From contig JALCDQ010000006.1 of the NCBI GenBank assembly GCA_022641735.1, positions 62,001-126,000 of the forward strand: DNA of 64,000 bases, in the 5' to 3' direction. A model generated the notes under the pieces. The model had not been told where the DNA came from. It did not search any database and was given only the letters and a program-made list of their open reading frames with translations. The translations under genes and the position numbers were made by a program. This DNA comes from Prevotella sp. GTDB taxonomy: Bacteria > Bacteroidota > Bacteroidia > Bacteroidales > Bacteroidaceae. Positions 8,720 through 18,305 of this stretch are shown piece by piece (within the stretch, counting starts at the first letter, position 1; each line of letters begins with the position of its first letter).

Positions 8720-10116
8720 AGCATGAATTTAATTATAAAATAGCCATTATAGACATAGAGATACATCGTCAGCAACACGAGAATCACCCGCAAAATGCGC
8801 TGTGGAAGGGGCTGCAAGCCACGCAAAAAGTAAGCGATGGCAATGGGAATCACATATATCCAATGCGCCGACATGATGTAAACTTCATTGATACCAAAGC
8901 CTAAAATCATGTGGAGAACCATATCCAAGGCGAAGAAAGATAGCGAAAGCCAAAGGAAACGACTGTTTCTGCCACACCATATACCTATTATAAATAGGAG
9001 CATGAGCAAGGCTTCGACCCCATAATTGAATGCCCAACGATACTTCACAATCATCGGACGACTGGAATACTCATCTTGCAAGAGATAATCGGGATGAAGT
9101 TGGATGGACTCTCCCATCAGGTTTTCCACGGCTGACTGTCCTCTCGAAGTGGTCACATCGGTCCATCTCATGAACTCTCCATTCATCAATGGAGCGCCTT
9201 TCTTGACTCTTTTAGGCTTCGAGGAAGGTGGAGAAGCAGGCTTTTGAGCAGGTTTCGGCGAAGCTGTCTGTTGCTTTGCAACTGCCTTGAAATCAATGGT
9301 ATCCCGCTTTTTCTTCTCTGCTTGCTTGGCTGCCTTTAAGGCATGACGGGCGTTTTCATGAGGAGCCACGAGGAAATGATACTCATATCGGCTTCCTATC
9401 CATATCAACAAGGCTGGAAAAAGGACGGCAAAGAGCAGGTATTTGATGCGGAAAAAGCGCTTCTGATTGACAAAAAGACCTGCCAAAAAGACCTTCAATC
9501 CATTGTTGAGGGATATTCCCGCTGTGGCAAAAAAGAGCAGTATGGTCGTCCAAATACCCATTTTTTGCTTCTCTTTGATGAGCATTCCCGAGATGTAGAG
9601 CGTCAGAAGAAGCATGAACATAGAAAGAATGAAGTGGTCGGGCACCATCGAGGAAAGCATCACAAACGCAAAGGAGAAGAGCAAAAGGCTCAAAAGACCA
9701 GCGTCAAAGCGGCCTAAACCGATGATATCCCTACAGATGCGATGCATGAAAATGAAGGAATAGAAACCCGAAAAGATAAGTATCAGTGCCACTACAAACT
9801 GCACGCAATTGATGCCGAAAAGCCACATGCACCCTTGATTGACGATGTAAGGCAACCACATGATGAAACTCAACAGCGGATGTCGATACACATTATAGCG
9901 CGCTTCCCAATCTGACACCACATAATAGGTAATCGGGTCGAAGCCTGAAACATGGAATTTACCCACGAAAAGGTTCCAATAATCATCCGAAAGAGGCGTA
10001 AAAATCCCGTAATATTTGAGGATAGTAAGGGTGTTGAGAGCTATCAAAAGGCCCAACATCAGCAGTGCTATCCACCGCTCTTCCTTGCGTATTTTAAACA
10101 GATTGAGTATCTTCAT
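8713..10116 (-). CDS. Polytopic membrane protein, paralogue of the 7286-8719 product (DUF6080-like; possible GT-C fold)
   Basis: FMRWTDVTTSRGQSAVENLMGESIQLHPDYLLQDE; NVYRHPLLSFIMWLPY shared with NIYRHPLFAVFLFIPA of the paralogue. Confidence 0.65.
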   Translation of the reverse strand: MKILNLFKIRKEERWIALLMLGLLIALNTLTILKYYGIFTPLSDDYWNLFVGKFHVSGFDPITYYVVSDWEARYNVYRHPLLSFIMWLPYIVNQGCMWLFGINCVQFVVALILIFSGFYSFIFMHRICRDIIGLGRFDAGLLSLLLFSFAFVMLSSMVPDHFILSMFMLLLTLYISGMLIKEKQKMGIWTTILLFFATAGISLNNGLKVFLAGLFVNQKRFFRIKYLLFAVLFPALLIWIGSRYEYHFLVAPHENARHALKAAKQAEKKKRDTIDFKAVAKQQTASPKPAQKPASPPSSKPKRVKKGAPLMNGEFMRWTDVTTSRGQSAVENLMGESIQLHPDYLLQDEYSSRPMIVKYRWAFNYGVEALLMLLFIIGIWCGRNSRFLWLSLSFFALDMVLHMILGFGINEVYIMSAHWIYVIPIAIAYFLRGLQPLPQRILRVILVLLTMYLYVYNGYFIIKFMLC

Positions 10117-10517
10117 CGTTTCAAAAAGAATCTAACCAATAAGAAATTAACAGGCACACAGATGCAAAACATCGGTATCGGAGCGAGTTGTTTGCTGACT
10201 CCCAGCAAGATAAAGGCTTCCAAAAGGAGTTGCTGCAACAAGAAATTCACCACATGAGAGAACGCAAAACCAGCCCCATGTTTGGCATTTGCCTTCACAC
10301 GGAAAGTGTAATGGGTGGACGCATAGAAGTTGAAGAGGAAACTGACAACATATCCGATGGCGAGAGCAAGCGAATGATTGAGCCATAAAAGGAAAAGGAG
10401 ATACACGAGATATTGCAGAATCGTAGCGATAATTCCTACGATTCCGAACCTCACGACCTCACCAAGTTTCGCCTTGCGAGCGTCATCTAAATGGTCGATA
10501 TATTCCTTTATCCGCAT
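10113..10517 (-). CDS. GtrA family membrane protein
   Basis: VRFGIVGIIATILQYLVYLLFLL...GYVVSFLFNFYASTHYTFR. Start at 10517 (MRIKEYIDHL) reduces overlap with the upstream gene; ORF is open to 10577. Confidence 0.8.
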   Translation of the reverse strand: MRIKEYIDHLDDARKAKLGEVVRFGIVGIIATILQYLVYLLFLLWLNHSLALAIGYVVSFLFNFYASTHYTFRVKANAKHGAGFAFSHVVNFLLQQLLLEAFILLGVSKQLAPIPMFCICVPVNFLLVRFFLKR

Positions 10518-11067
10518 ATTCCAATAACTCTTTATCACCCCGACTATCGCCAAAAGCGGTGATATAATAATCCTCACGAGGGCCTGAAAGTACCTCTTTG
10601 AGGCGGTTTATTTTCTCTTTGCCATAGCAGTTTTTCGTCAAAAAGCGACCTGTCAATCGGTCATTCTCGACCTCAATCTTCGTTCCCACAACCCTAACTT
10701 GTGGAAAGAAGGGTTGCACCCAATTGTCGATACTTGCACTCACAACGATAATCTGCGCTCCTTTCCGTTGTGCTTCCTCCATATAGGCAACGGCCTTTTG
10801 GCGGATTAAAGACCGTTTTTCACGAGCGAAAAGACGGCACTTTGCGTCGAAATCAACGGCCTTTTGCCCACGGAAAAAATAGCTGAAGATTTGTTGTTTT
10901 GCCTTCCAATTCGGGTAAAGATGCAGTTTCATCAACACCAAAATCGGACTATAGAGCAGGAAGCCAAACCCAAAAGCCACGTTCCCTTTGGCAAAACGGA
11001 TGAACTCCAATAGCGTATCCCGCCGCGTGAGCGTACCGTCAAAATCGAATACATACACCTCTTTCAT
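10483..11067 (-). CDS. HAD-IB family hydrolase (phosphatase)
   Basis: MKEVYVFDFDGTLTRRDTLLEF, VVSASIDNWVQPF, AFGDSRGDKELL; start overlaps the UbiA stop as ATGA. Confidence 0.85.
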   Translation of the reverse strand: MKEVYVFDFDGTLTRRDTLLEFIRFAKGNVAFGFGFLLYSPILVLMKLHLYPNWKAKQQIFSYFFRGQKAVDFDAKCRLFAREKRSLIRQKAVAYMEEAQRKGAQIIVVSASIDNWVQPFFPQVRVVGTKIEVENDRLTGRFLTKNCYGKEKINRLKEVLSGPREDYYITAFGDSRGDKELLEYADKGIYRPFR

Positions 11068-11942
11068 ACTACATAGATAATGAAGAGGAAGGAGATAACC
11101 CACAAGAGCACGACCAACTGCGTGAATCTATCCTTGAGAATGACCTTCGTAGGGTCGCCGCTCTTCTTATCCACCACGGCAATCTGTATGTATCTGAGCA
11201 GTCCAACGAGGACAAGAGCACTCGTCAGATAGAGATAATTCGTATGAAAATGCTGCACCACTTCGGGCGAAACGGTGTACATGATATAGCATACCAGCAT
11301 CACCGAGCCTGTAATCGTGATGGCTTGATTGATGAAAGAGATGTTATATCGGATGGTATTCTTGCGTGGCGCGATGCCTGTTTGCTCCATTCTGAGCACG
11401 TCATCACGGCGTTTTGCAAAGCTGAGAAACAGTGTCAAAAGGAACGTCATCAATACTATCCAGTTGCTGAGAACGACTGATGATGCGACACCTCCAGCCA
11501 AAATGCGGAGTACAAAACCAAAAGCTACGATGCAGACATCCAAGATGGCAAACTCTTTTAGCTTCATGCAATATGCCACATTGAGGCAAAAATAGAACAG
11601 AATGACCGCTCCCACCTCTATCCGATGTGATGGAAGCAACAGCAAAACGGCCATTGAAAGCACCAACATCAATGTCATAAAGGCATAAGCCTGACGAATT
11701 GTCACCTCGCCGGAAGCTATCGGCCGATGGCATTTCACGGGATGACGACGGTCGGCCTCAACGTCGATTACATCATTCAGACAGTAAATTGCCGAGGCTG
11801 CAAAACAGAAAGAGAAGAACGTGATGATACCCGGAATGAGCGCATCTGTCCTCATCAGCGCCCCGCCGAAGAACAAAGGAACGAGTACGAAAACGTTCTT
11901 TACCCATTGTCTGAGCCTTATCAGTTTCAGTATATTTTTCAT
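11064..11942 (-). CDS. UbiA-family prenyltransferase, decaprenyl-phosphate phosphoribosyltransferase-like
   Basis: MKNILKLIRLRQWVKNVFVLVPLFFGG..NDVIDVEADRRHPVKCHRPIASG: DPPR-synthase-like UbiA signature. Confidence 0.83.
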   Translation of the reverse strand: MKNILKLIRLRQWVKNVFVLVPLFFGGALMRTDALIPGIITFFSFCFAASAIYCLNDVIDVEADRRHPVKCHRPIASGEVTIRQAYAFMTLMLVLSMAVLLLLPSHRIEVGAVILFYFCLNVAYCMKLKEFAILDVCIVAFGFVLRILAGGVASSVVLSNWIVLMTFLLTLFLSFAKRRDDVLRMEQTGIAPRKNTIRYNISFINQAITITGSVMLVCYIMYTVSPEVVQHFHTNYLYLTSALVLVGLLRYIQIAVVDKKSGDPTKVILKDRFTQLVVLLWVISFLFIIYVV

Positions 11943-12943
11943 TTCTCTATTCGCTTTAAGGTTATTTCTATTGCTTTATGCAAAATCCATGCCAAAGGGA
12001 GAGTAATTGCCACACAGACAAAGAAGGTCTGCCAATAAGTCCAATGCAACGGTTCGAGGTGCACAAGGACGAAATGAGAGTGTATCAGATAAGCTTCCAG
12101 GCTCAAAGCACCCACAAACTTAAAGGCACGATTAAACCATTTTGGGGTTCGACGAAAGACTCGATTGAGCAAGAGAATGGACGTTACGGTGAGCGGAATA
12201 TAAAGCATGCGCTCCAAATAAATAGGGAATTGCCCGTGAAGTTGCTGTTCCAAGAAGATACTCGACGCCAAAGCCATCACAAACATGAGGATAATCATCC
12301 ATATCGAAGTACCATCCAGCGCCTTTTTCTGCCGTACATCCTCCCCACAATTGATACCTATGAAGAAGATAGGAACGCGACTCCAGAAGATTTCCAAATG
12401 CCCCACGGCATCGTGGATTGGCGTTACATACTGCACTAAGATGCACCACATAATCATCGCAACGGGCAACCAGCGATAAATAGGATGCTTATGAATAAGC
12501 CGCATATAAAAAGGAGCGAAGAGATAGAGCATCATGATGGCAGGGATATACCAGAAAGTGAGCTCATCTTGAATCCAAAAATCCCAGTTGACTGTGATGT
12601 CTCCGATGAGGTCCAACAAGCTCGAGGAGAACTTCTGAGGGCCCAGATAATCAGGAAGATAGAACAATGTGGCGATAATCAGCCATGCCGGATAGATACG
12701 GAGGAATCTTCGAGTGAAGAAATGCTTTATTGAAGGCTTCTTCATCCACGAAAACCAAAGTCCTATTCCACTAAGGAAGAAGAACATATCCACGCCGATG
12801 TTGCCCATTCTGCGCAATCCGAAAAACATGTCGGAACGAGGAAGGCTCACATGGAAAAGGATGATGAAGAGCATGGCTGCTCCCATCAGTTCCCCACGAT
12901 AACGGGATATATTGGTGAGTTCAATGTCTTTGATTTTCATCAT
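11939..12943 (-). CDS. Acyltransferase 3 (OafA-like)
   Basis: RGELMGAAMLFIILFHVSLPRSDMFFGLRRMGNIGVDMFFFLSGIGLWFS. Confidence 0.87.
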   Translation of the reverse strand: MMKIKDIELTNISRYRGELMGAAMLFIILFHVSLPRSDMFFGLRRMGNIGVDMFFFLSGIGLWFSWMKKPSIKHFFTRRFLRIYPAWLIIATLFYLPDYLGPQKFSSSLLDLIGDITVNWDFWIQDELTFWYIPAIMMLYLFAPFYMRLIHKHPIYRWLPVAMIMWCILVQYVTPIHDAVGHLEIFWSRVPIFFIGINCGEDVRQKKALDGTSIWMIILMFVMALASSIFLEQQLHGQFPIYLERMLYIPLTVTSILLLNRVFRRTPKWFNRAFKFVGALSLEAYLIHSHFVLVHLEPLHWTYWQTFFVCVAITLPLAWILHKAIEITLKRIEK

Positions 12944-12946
12944 TGC

Positions 12947-14035
12947 TTACATTTTAGGGTTCGGAATGCGCTTCATGAGTTCCTTGAAAAGCCATGCCAA
13001 GCAGATGCTCGCTATGATATAGAGGAGCAACCCCGTATAGATATCGCCGCTTCTGCTTATCGGAATGAAGATTTTACGCGTCAGTGGATGGCATACAAAG
13101 AGGGCGGCGCTGATGCTGCCAAACCATTCAAGCCCCTTGAAAAACCACGAAGAGAAACGGTCTTGAAGGCTGTTTATCCACTTGATGAAGTACACGCTTG
13201 CCACGCAAACTGCCCATGGTACGAATGCCCAAGCCCAAAAGCAATAGCCAGCGAGTACAATTATCAAGACTGAGAACAAAAAACTGAAGAAGAGAGCCCA
13301 ACTTCCGAGTCCATCCGTCTTCATGATTTTGTTGCCAAAACGTGCATAGAGAAGGCCGAAACCGAAAGGAAGCATGCCACCCATAAAGTTATAACGATAG
13401 CGATTGAGCGGTTCTCCTTCAGGGTCAAGGCAAAGTTGGATGACGAGGCAAACAACCATCAGCCCTGCTGTCCATCCCCAATGACGCTTGTAAAGGAAAA
13501 GACGATAAACCAAATAGAGCTGCAACATAAGGCCGAAAAACCAATAAGGGCCTGGCCAAATGACATGGTCAGGATTCGGCAACACATTGTTGAACATCAG
13601 CAATTGCGACAAGACGCTCACCACATCATAATGCCAGCTTTGCGGAGTGATGGCATCCACCATCGTGAAAGCCACAAAACCGACGATCATCATCTTAAAG
13701 AGTTTGAGGTAATGATACTTCACAAAGGGCACTACGGACACTCTTTCCGGTGCTGATTGCTCATATTTCTTCACCAAGCCAAAGGCACTTAGGAACAGAA
13801 AAATGGGCACTCCATAATGTCCGAAATAAGAAAACAGATGCAAGGGAAGGTTACTGTCAGGGTGCGTCATCACTTGATTGAACACATCCACGTTATGTTG
13901 CGTGAACGTATATTCATTCTCCTTCACGATAGGATTCAGCCAATGGCTGAAGTTATGAAGGAAAATGCCGATGATGGCAATGCCTCTAAGCGCATTGCAT
14001 TGCGCTCTTGTCAACAGTTCATTACTCATTTTCAT
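12947..14035 (-). CDS. Acyltransferase 3 family membrane protein
   Basis: NALRGIAIIGIFLHNFSHWL...GHYGVPIFLFLSAFGLVKKYE. Confidence 0.83.
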   Translation of the reverse strand: MKMSNELLTRAQCNALRGIAIIGIFLHNFSHWLNPIVKENEYTFTQHNVDVFNQVMTHPDSNLPLHLFSYFGHYGVPIFLFLSAFGLVKKYEQSAPERVSVVPFVKYHYLKLFKMMIVGFVAFTMVDAITPQSWHYDVVSVLSQLLMFNNVLPNPDHVIWPGPYWFFGLMLQLYLVYRLFLYKRHWGWTAGLMVVCLVIQLCLDPEGEPLNRYRYNFMGGMLPFGFGLLYARFGNKIMKTDGLGSWALFFSFLFSVLIIVLAGYCFWAWAFVPWAVCVASVYFIKWINSLQDRFSSWFFKGLEWFGSISAALFVCHPLTRKIFIPISRSGDIYTGLLLYIIASICLAWLFKELMKRIPNPKM

Positions 14036-15827
14036 GCCCTTTCCTCAGTTTATCATAGTCGGTGGTTGCCTTCAAAAGGCGAGGCCGATTCTCATTGTAT
14101 TGGGGGCTCAGAATGTTGTATTCAGCATGATAAGACGGTGCTGAGATACCTGCAAGATAAACCAACAGGTGAGGAAGAGCATCCGTCATGAACCTGCGAT
14201 GCCGTGCCTGCACAATGGCTTTATAAAGGTCGGGGTGCTTAACGGCATAAGTATGCGAGCAATAAATCCAAAAAGGAATCTCGAATTCATATTTGGCAAG
14301 CCCGTAATCGATGGCTGCCGAGTGGTTGCGACATACGATTCCACGCGTCCCTTCATAGCATTCCTCGCCATGGTCAGGCATATATATGACGATGGCGTCC
14401 TTGTTTTCAAACCGTTTGCATATCTCGTCAACGATGGAATCATTATAAAGACAGGCGTTATCATAATGACTCAGCAACTTCTTTTGCTTTGGCGAGAGCT
14501 CAGGACGGCTCTCATCATAGTCGCCCGCATAGAACTTTGTGCGGTCATGAGGATACCTTGTCTTATAGTTGACGTGTTGCCCGATGAGGTGGAAAATCGT
14601 CAGATTATACTTTGCCGATGAGTTTTTGAGCTTGTCATAATCACTCAAAAGCCCGTCATCATAAGGATGAAGCTCGCTGTTGCGGGTATCGAATTGGGCA
14701 GCACTTAGCTTCGGATTATTCAAAAAGAAACCTCCGCTGAAGTCATAAACGGCCTCTTTGGCTTGCGGGAGAAACTGATTGGTGAGGAAAGTGACGTGAT
14801 AGCCAGCCTTGCGGAACAATTCCGTGAAGAGCGGATAATCGCACCACTCGCCCTTTTGGCCGATGACATGCATGGAAAAGACGTTTTTGAACACGAAACT
14901 CGTTAAGTTCCAAGGCGATACGACATCCGTGTATTTCACCAGCAAGCCCGACTTTTCGCGGGCAATCTGCCGTGGTGCGGTGGGCATGAAATAGCCATAT
15001 TGCTCGTCGTGTTGCTTTCCATAGCTCTCTCCGATTATCAAGACGATATTCGGGGAACGATAGGAACAGCTGTCCACCTTCACTTTGTCGATTTCTTCCA
15101 CTAAGTTATTGATTTGCCGGGCTGCCAAAGAGTTGGCATAAAGGCTGAAGATGAGCCTGTAAATAGGGGTATAGAAGGTGGCACGGTCAGGCTCTGTGAG
15201 CGTATGTTCGACATCTCCGATATTGTTGCTGCTATAGATTTTCGCGGTTGCAACTTTATTGGAGAAACTCGAAAAACAACTCCATACGAAGAGGCCGACG
15301 ACAAAGATGCCCAAATAAGGCTCTATCGTAGGGATAACAGGGTCGATTTTAGCTTTCAGAAAACGGCTCTTCCAAGCGGCAAGGACATGCAAAATGAGGA
15401 CGATGAAGACCCAAGAAACGGGCGAAAGGAGGACATCCGGCGAGAGATATTGCTTCAGAAACTCGCCAGCCTCACGAGAGTCTGTCTCTCCGACAAGCAG
15501 CAGCATCGTGGGGGTCAACGTGGAATCGAACTTCCAAAAACAATAGACATCGACGACAGCGACCACATAGAGCACCACATAGAGCACCCGTTTCACCCAT
15601 TTGCGCACCTTTTCGGGGATGCAGAAGAGCACAACGCAAGCCACATATAAATCCAAAAAAAGTTCCAAATAGAGGTTGTCATAGAGTTGGGCACCCTTAT
15701 TGTGCGGCACAGTCAGCCACTCGCAAACCACTCCCAACACATACATGCTCACGAAAAACATGGCATTTGCTTTAATAGGAAGGAATGCCTTAGTCAGTAT
15801 TTTCTCAAAAATCCGTAGGACTTTCAT
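14022..15827 (-). CDS. Phosphoethanolamine transferase-like (sulfatase-domain) membrane protein
   Basis: PNIVLIIGESYGKQHDEQYGY...VSPWNLTSFVFKNVFSMH...IVIYMPDHGEECYEG. Listed ORF start 15854 falls in the promoter box. Confidence 0.82.
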   Translation of the reverse strand: MKVLRIFEKILTKAFLPIKANAMFFVSMYVLGVVCEWLTVPHNKGAQLYDNLYLELFLDLYVACVVLFCIPEKVRKWVKRVLYVVLYVVAVVDVYCFWKFDSTLTPTMLLLVGETDSREAGEFLKQYLSPDVLLSPVSWVFIVLILHVLAAWKSRFLKAKIDPVIPTIEPYLGIFVVGLFVWSCFSSFSNKVATAKIYSSNNIGDVEHTLTEPDRATFYTPIYRLIFSLYANSLAARQINNLVEEIDKVKVDSCSYRSPNIVLIIGESYGKQHDEQYGYFMPTAPRQIAREKSGLLVKYTDVVSPWNLTSFVFKNVFSMHVIGQKGEWCDYPLFTELFRKAGYHVTFLTNQFLPQAKEAVYDFSGGFFLNNPKLSAAQFDTRNSELHPYDDGLLSDYDKLKNSSAKYNLTIFHLIGQHVNYKTRYPHDRTKFYAGDYDESRPELSPKQKKLLSHYDNACLYNDSIVDEICKRFENKDAIVIYMPDHGEECYEGTRGIVCRNHSAAIDYGLAKYEFEIPFWIYCSHTYAVKHPDLYKAIVQARHRRFMTDALPHLLVYLAGISAPSYHAEYNILSPQYNENRPRLLKATTDYDKLRKGHENE

Positions 15828-15851
15828 GCTATAAAATCTGTTTTCAACGTG

Positions 15852-15859
15852 CAAAGATA
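15852..15859 (-). promoter_or_regulatory. -7 box TATCTTTG for the minus-strand surface-modification operon
   Basis: caaagata on + equals TATCTTTG on -, about 25 nt upstream of ATG 15827. Confidence 0.65.
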
Positions 15860-16003
15860 CTAGAAATAATTGAAACTTACTAATATTTAGATAGTATTTT
15901 TTATACCCAAAAATATCGCAATATATTTCATTATAATATCATCTGAAATTATATATAATATAAATTCATAACGGAGCCGTCTCTCAAAGATCCTCATAAT
16001 ATA

Positions 16004-16579
16004 TTATGGCTGATCTGGATAGTTATCTAATTCTGCATCTTCGGCAGTTTCTTTGCAACTTACACATAAATTGAGCCCATTATGTTTTGCATCAATTCCT
16101 TTTATTTCCTGCACATTTTTTATTTCACTACAATCTCTAAATAGGTGATAAGTATTACTATCATATTCTTCATATACAGTACTACAGTCAAATGCATATT
16201 GTTTTTTGTAATTTTTAATAAGATATATTGCTATAATTCCGACAACGATTAATAGTATAGTCCATGCAATTGATATCCTATATTTTATAGATTTAGGCTT
16301 TCTTGATAATGCCACATTAGAATCTGTATCGACATCTACTTTTATCTGCAAAACCACCATTAAGGAGAAGATATATGGTATCATTAATATATCCATTGTA
16401 ACAAAATTAAACACTGAACTTATAAATTCTTCTTCACATGACAATGTAAGCAAATATGAAATTATAAGAATAACTGAATAAATAGCTACAAATATTGTAC
16501 CGTTTTTCTCCATATATGCATATATATCCTCCATAAAGTCACTGGAACTGCATAGATCTTTTAAAGGCGTTGTTTCCAT
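16004..16579 (-). CDS. Hypothetical membrane protein with C-terminal His/Cys motif
   Basis: Four predicted hydrophobic stretches, then TYHLFRDCSEI...GLNLCVSCKE; AT-rich surroundings. Confidence 0.6.
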   Translation of the reverse strand: METTPLKDLCSSSDFMEDIYAYMEKNGTIFVAIYSVILIISYLLTLSCEEEFISSVFNFVTMDILMIPYIFSLMVVLQIKVDVDTDSNVALSRKPKSIKYRISIAWTILLIVVGIIAIYLIKNYKKQYAFDCSTVYEEYDSNTYHLFRDCSEIKNVQEIKGIDAKHNGLNLCVSCKETAEDAELDNYPDQP

Positions 16580-16872
16580 AATTATTTAGTTAATTCAAAT
16601 ACTCTATATATCATAGAGTGCAAAGATAATCATAATATCTCATATTTCATTCTTATGTCAACAAAATATTTTTATTTGGAAGTTTAGCTTGTGCCTTTTC
16701 GGTCTTATTCTTCGAAGGGACTATCACTTGCAAATGGAGAAATGGAAGATGAGAAAATGCGAAGAAAAAGGCCTTTGTTTTGTCAAGAAAAGATAACTGA
16801 AAAAACGTAAGGAAAAGTTGGGGATTTAGCAAAAAACGAACACCTGAAAGGCGGGAAATCATCTTCTGAATT

Positions 16873-17026
16873 GTAAAAGATGGTCTTTTACTTTGTAAAC
16901 AACGACTGTTTACCTTGTAAATAATAACCTTTTACATCGCAAAACATCATTGTTTACAGGCTCAAAAATGGTCTTTTATCGGTCTTCTACAAGCCTTTTT
17001 GGACCACGAAAATCATCTTGAAGACT
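16873..17026. repeat. 22-bp-period dyad array C, 5 clear plus 2 degenerate units
   Basis: Starts 16873, 16895, 16917, 16939, 16961 exactly 22 nt apart; GTAAA...TTTAC arms; weaker units at 16983, 17005. Confidence 0.87.
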
Positions 17027-17151
17027 CAAAGCTCTGACTATCAGTTGATTAGAAAAACGCTCCAGATTTGCGTATTTACAAGCGAAAGGGATGTCGGTGA
17101 TTTCTGAGCGATTCTCAGGAGGCTACTTGTAAATATCCTTTACCTGATTAT

Positions 17152-17733
17152 TTACTTCCTTCCATAGTACTTTTCCACCAAAGGGAGGATGCTTTCAGGC
17201 ACTAAATCGGCCACGCTTTGCCCCTCTTTCACTCGCTTTCGAATATCGGAAGAACTCACTTCATAGAGGCGCATCGATGCCAGCATGACGCCTTTTGGCA
17301 ACGTTGCGGCATCTATAGGGTGGTCTTTGCGCGGATAAACCATCACCGCATAGTGGCTGAGAATATCCTCCGCATGATACCAACGGTCCCATGCCGACCA
17401 GTTGTCAGCACCGATGAGCAACGTAAACTCATCTTGCGGAAAGTCTGTCGAAAGGTGTTGAAGAGTATCCCAAGTGTAGGATGGCTTCGGAAGATGAAAC
17501 TCATAGTCGCTCGCTTTGAGGTGAGCCTCACCCTCAAGAGCCTTTTGCGTCATTTCCAAACGCAAGTCATCATCGAGCAAATCGGTAGCTTCCTTCTTGA
17601 AAGGATTCAAAGGCGACACCATAAACCATATCTCGTCAAGGTGCCCTTTACGAAGCATCTCATGCGCCATAGCGATGTGCCCTTTGTGAATAGGATTGAA
17701 AGAGCCGCCGAAAAGACCAATCTTCTTATTCAT
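17152..17733 (-). CDS. nadD: Nicotinate-nucleotide adenylyltransferase
   Basis: KIGLFGGSFNPIHKGHIAMA, EVSSSDIRKRV. Confidence 0.95.
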   Translation of the reverse strand: MNKKIGLFGGSFNPIHKGHIAMAHEMLRKGHLDEIWFMVSPLNPFKKEATDLLDDDLRLEMTQKALEGEAHLKASDYEFHLPKPSYTWDTLQHLSTDFPQDEFTLLIGADNWSAWDRWYHAEDILSHYAVMVYPRKDHPIDAATLPKGVMLASMRLYEVSSSDIRKRVKEGQSVADLVPESILPLVEKYYGRK

Positions 17734-18304
17734 TCAGAAAATTCTTTACTAAGCTATAAGTTTCCTGTTTGGCTTTCTCAAGGTCATCATTGATGACCAC
17801 ATGGTCGAACTTCGGGGCGAAAGTCATCTCATAAGAGGCCTTTGCCAAGCGGTCTTTTATGGCCTCTTCCGTATCTGTCCCTCTGCTTTCAAGACGCTTT
17901 CGGAGCACCTCAATGGAAGGGGCTTGGATGAAAATGCTCATTGCACGAGAGCCGTAAAACTTCTTGATATTACATCCGCCTTTGACATCCACGTCGAAGA
18001 TGACGTTCTCGCCCTTGTCAGTTTGTGATTCCACCTGACTTTTCAGCGTACCATAGAAGCGGTCTTCATAAACCTCCTCATACTCCAAAAACTCTTGATT
18101 CTGTATCTTTTGGCGGAATTCTTCAGGCGTTACAAAGAAGTATTCCACCCCATTCTTTTCCGTTCCTCTGGGCGCACGGGAAGTGCAAGAGATGGAAAAA
18201 GCCAAATTCAACTCGGGATGGGCCTGCATCAGCCATTGCACCAAGGTGCTTTTCCCACTGCCTGAAGGCGCTGAAAAGATGAGCAAACGCCCTTTATTAT
18301 TCAT
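17726..18304 (-). CDS. gmk: Guanylate kinase
   Basis: RLLIFSAPSGSGKSTLVQWL, SCTSRAPRGTEKNGVEYFFV. Confidence 0.96.
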   Translation of the reverse strand: MNNKGRLLIFSAPSGSGKSTLVQWLMQAHPELNLAFSISCTSRAPRGTEKNGVEYFFVTPEEFRQKIQNQEFLEYEEVYEDRFYGTLKSQVESQTDKGENVIFDVDVKGGCNIKKFYGSRAMSIFIQAPSIEVLRKRLESRGTDTEEAIKDRLAKASYEMTFAPKFDHVVINDDLEKAKQETYSLVKNFLNE

Positions 18305-18305
18305 A

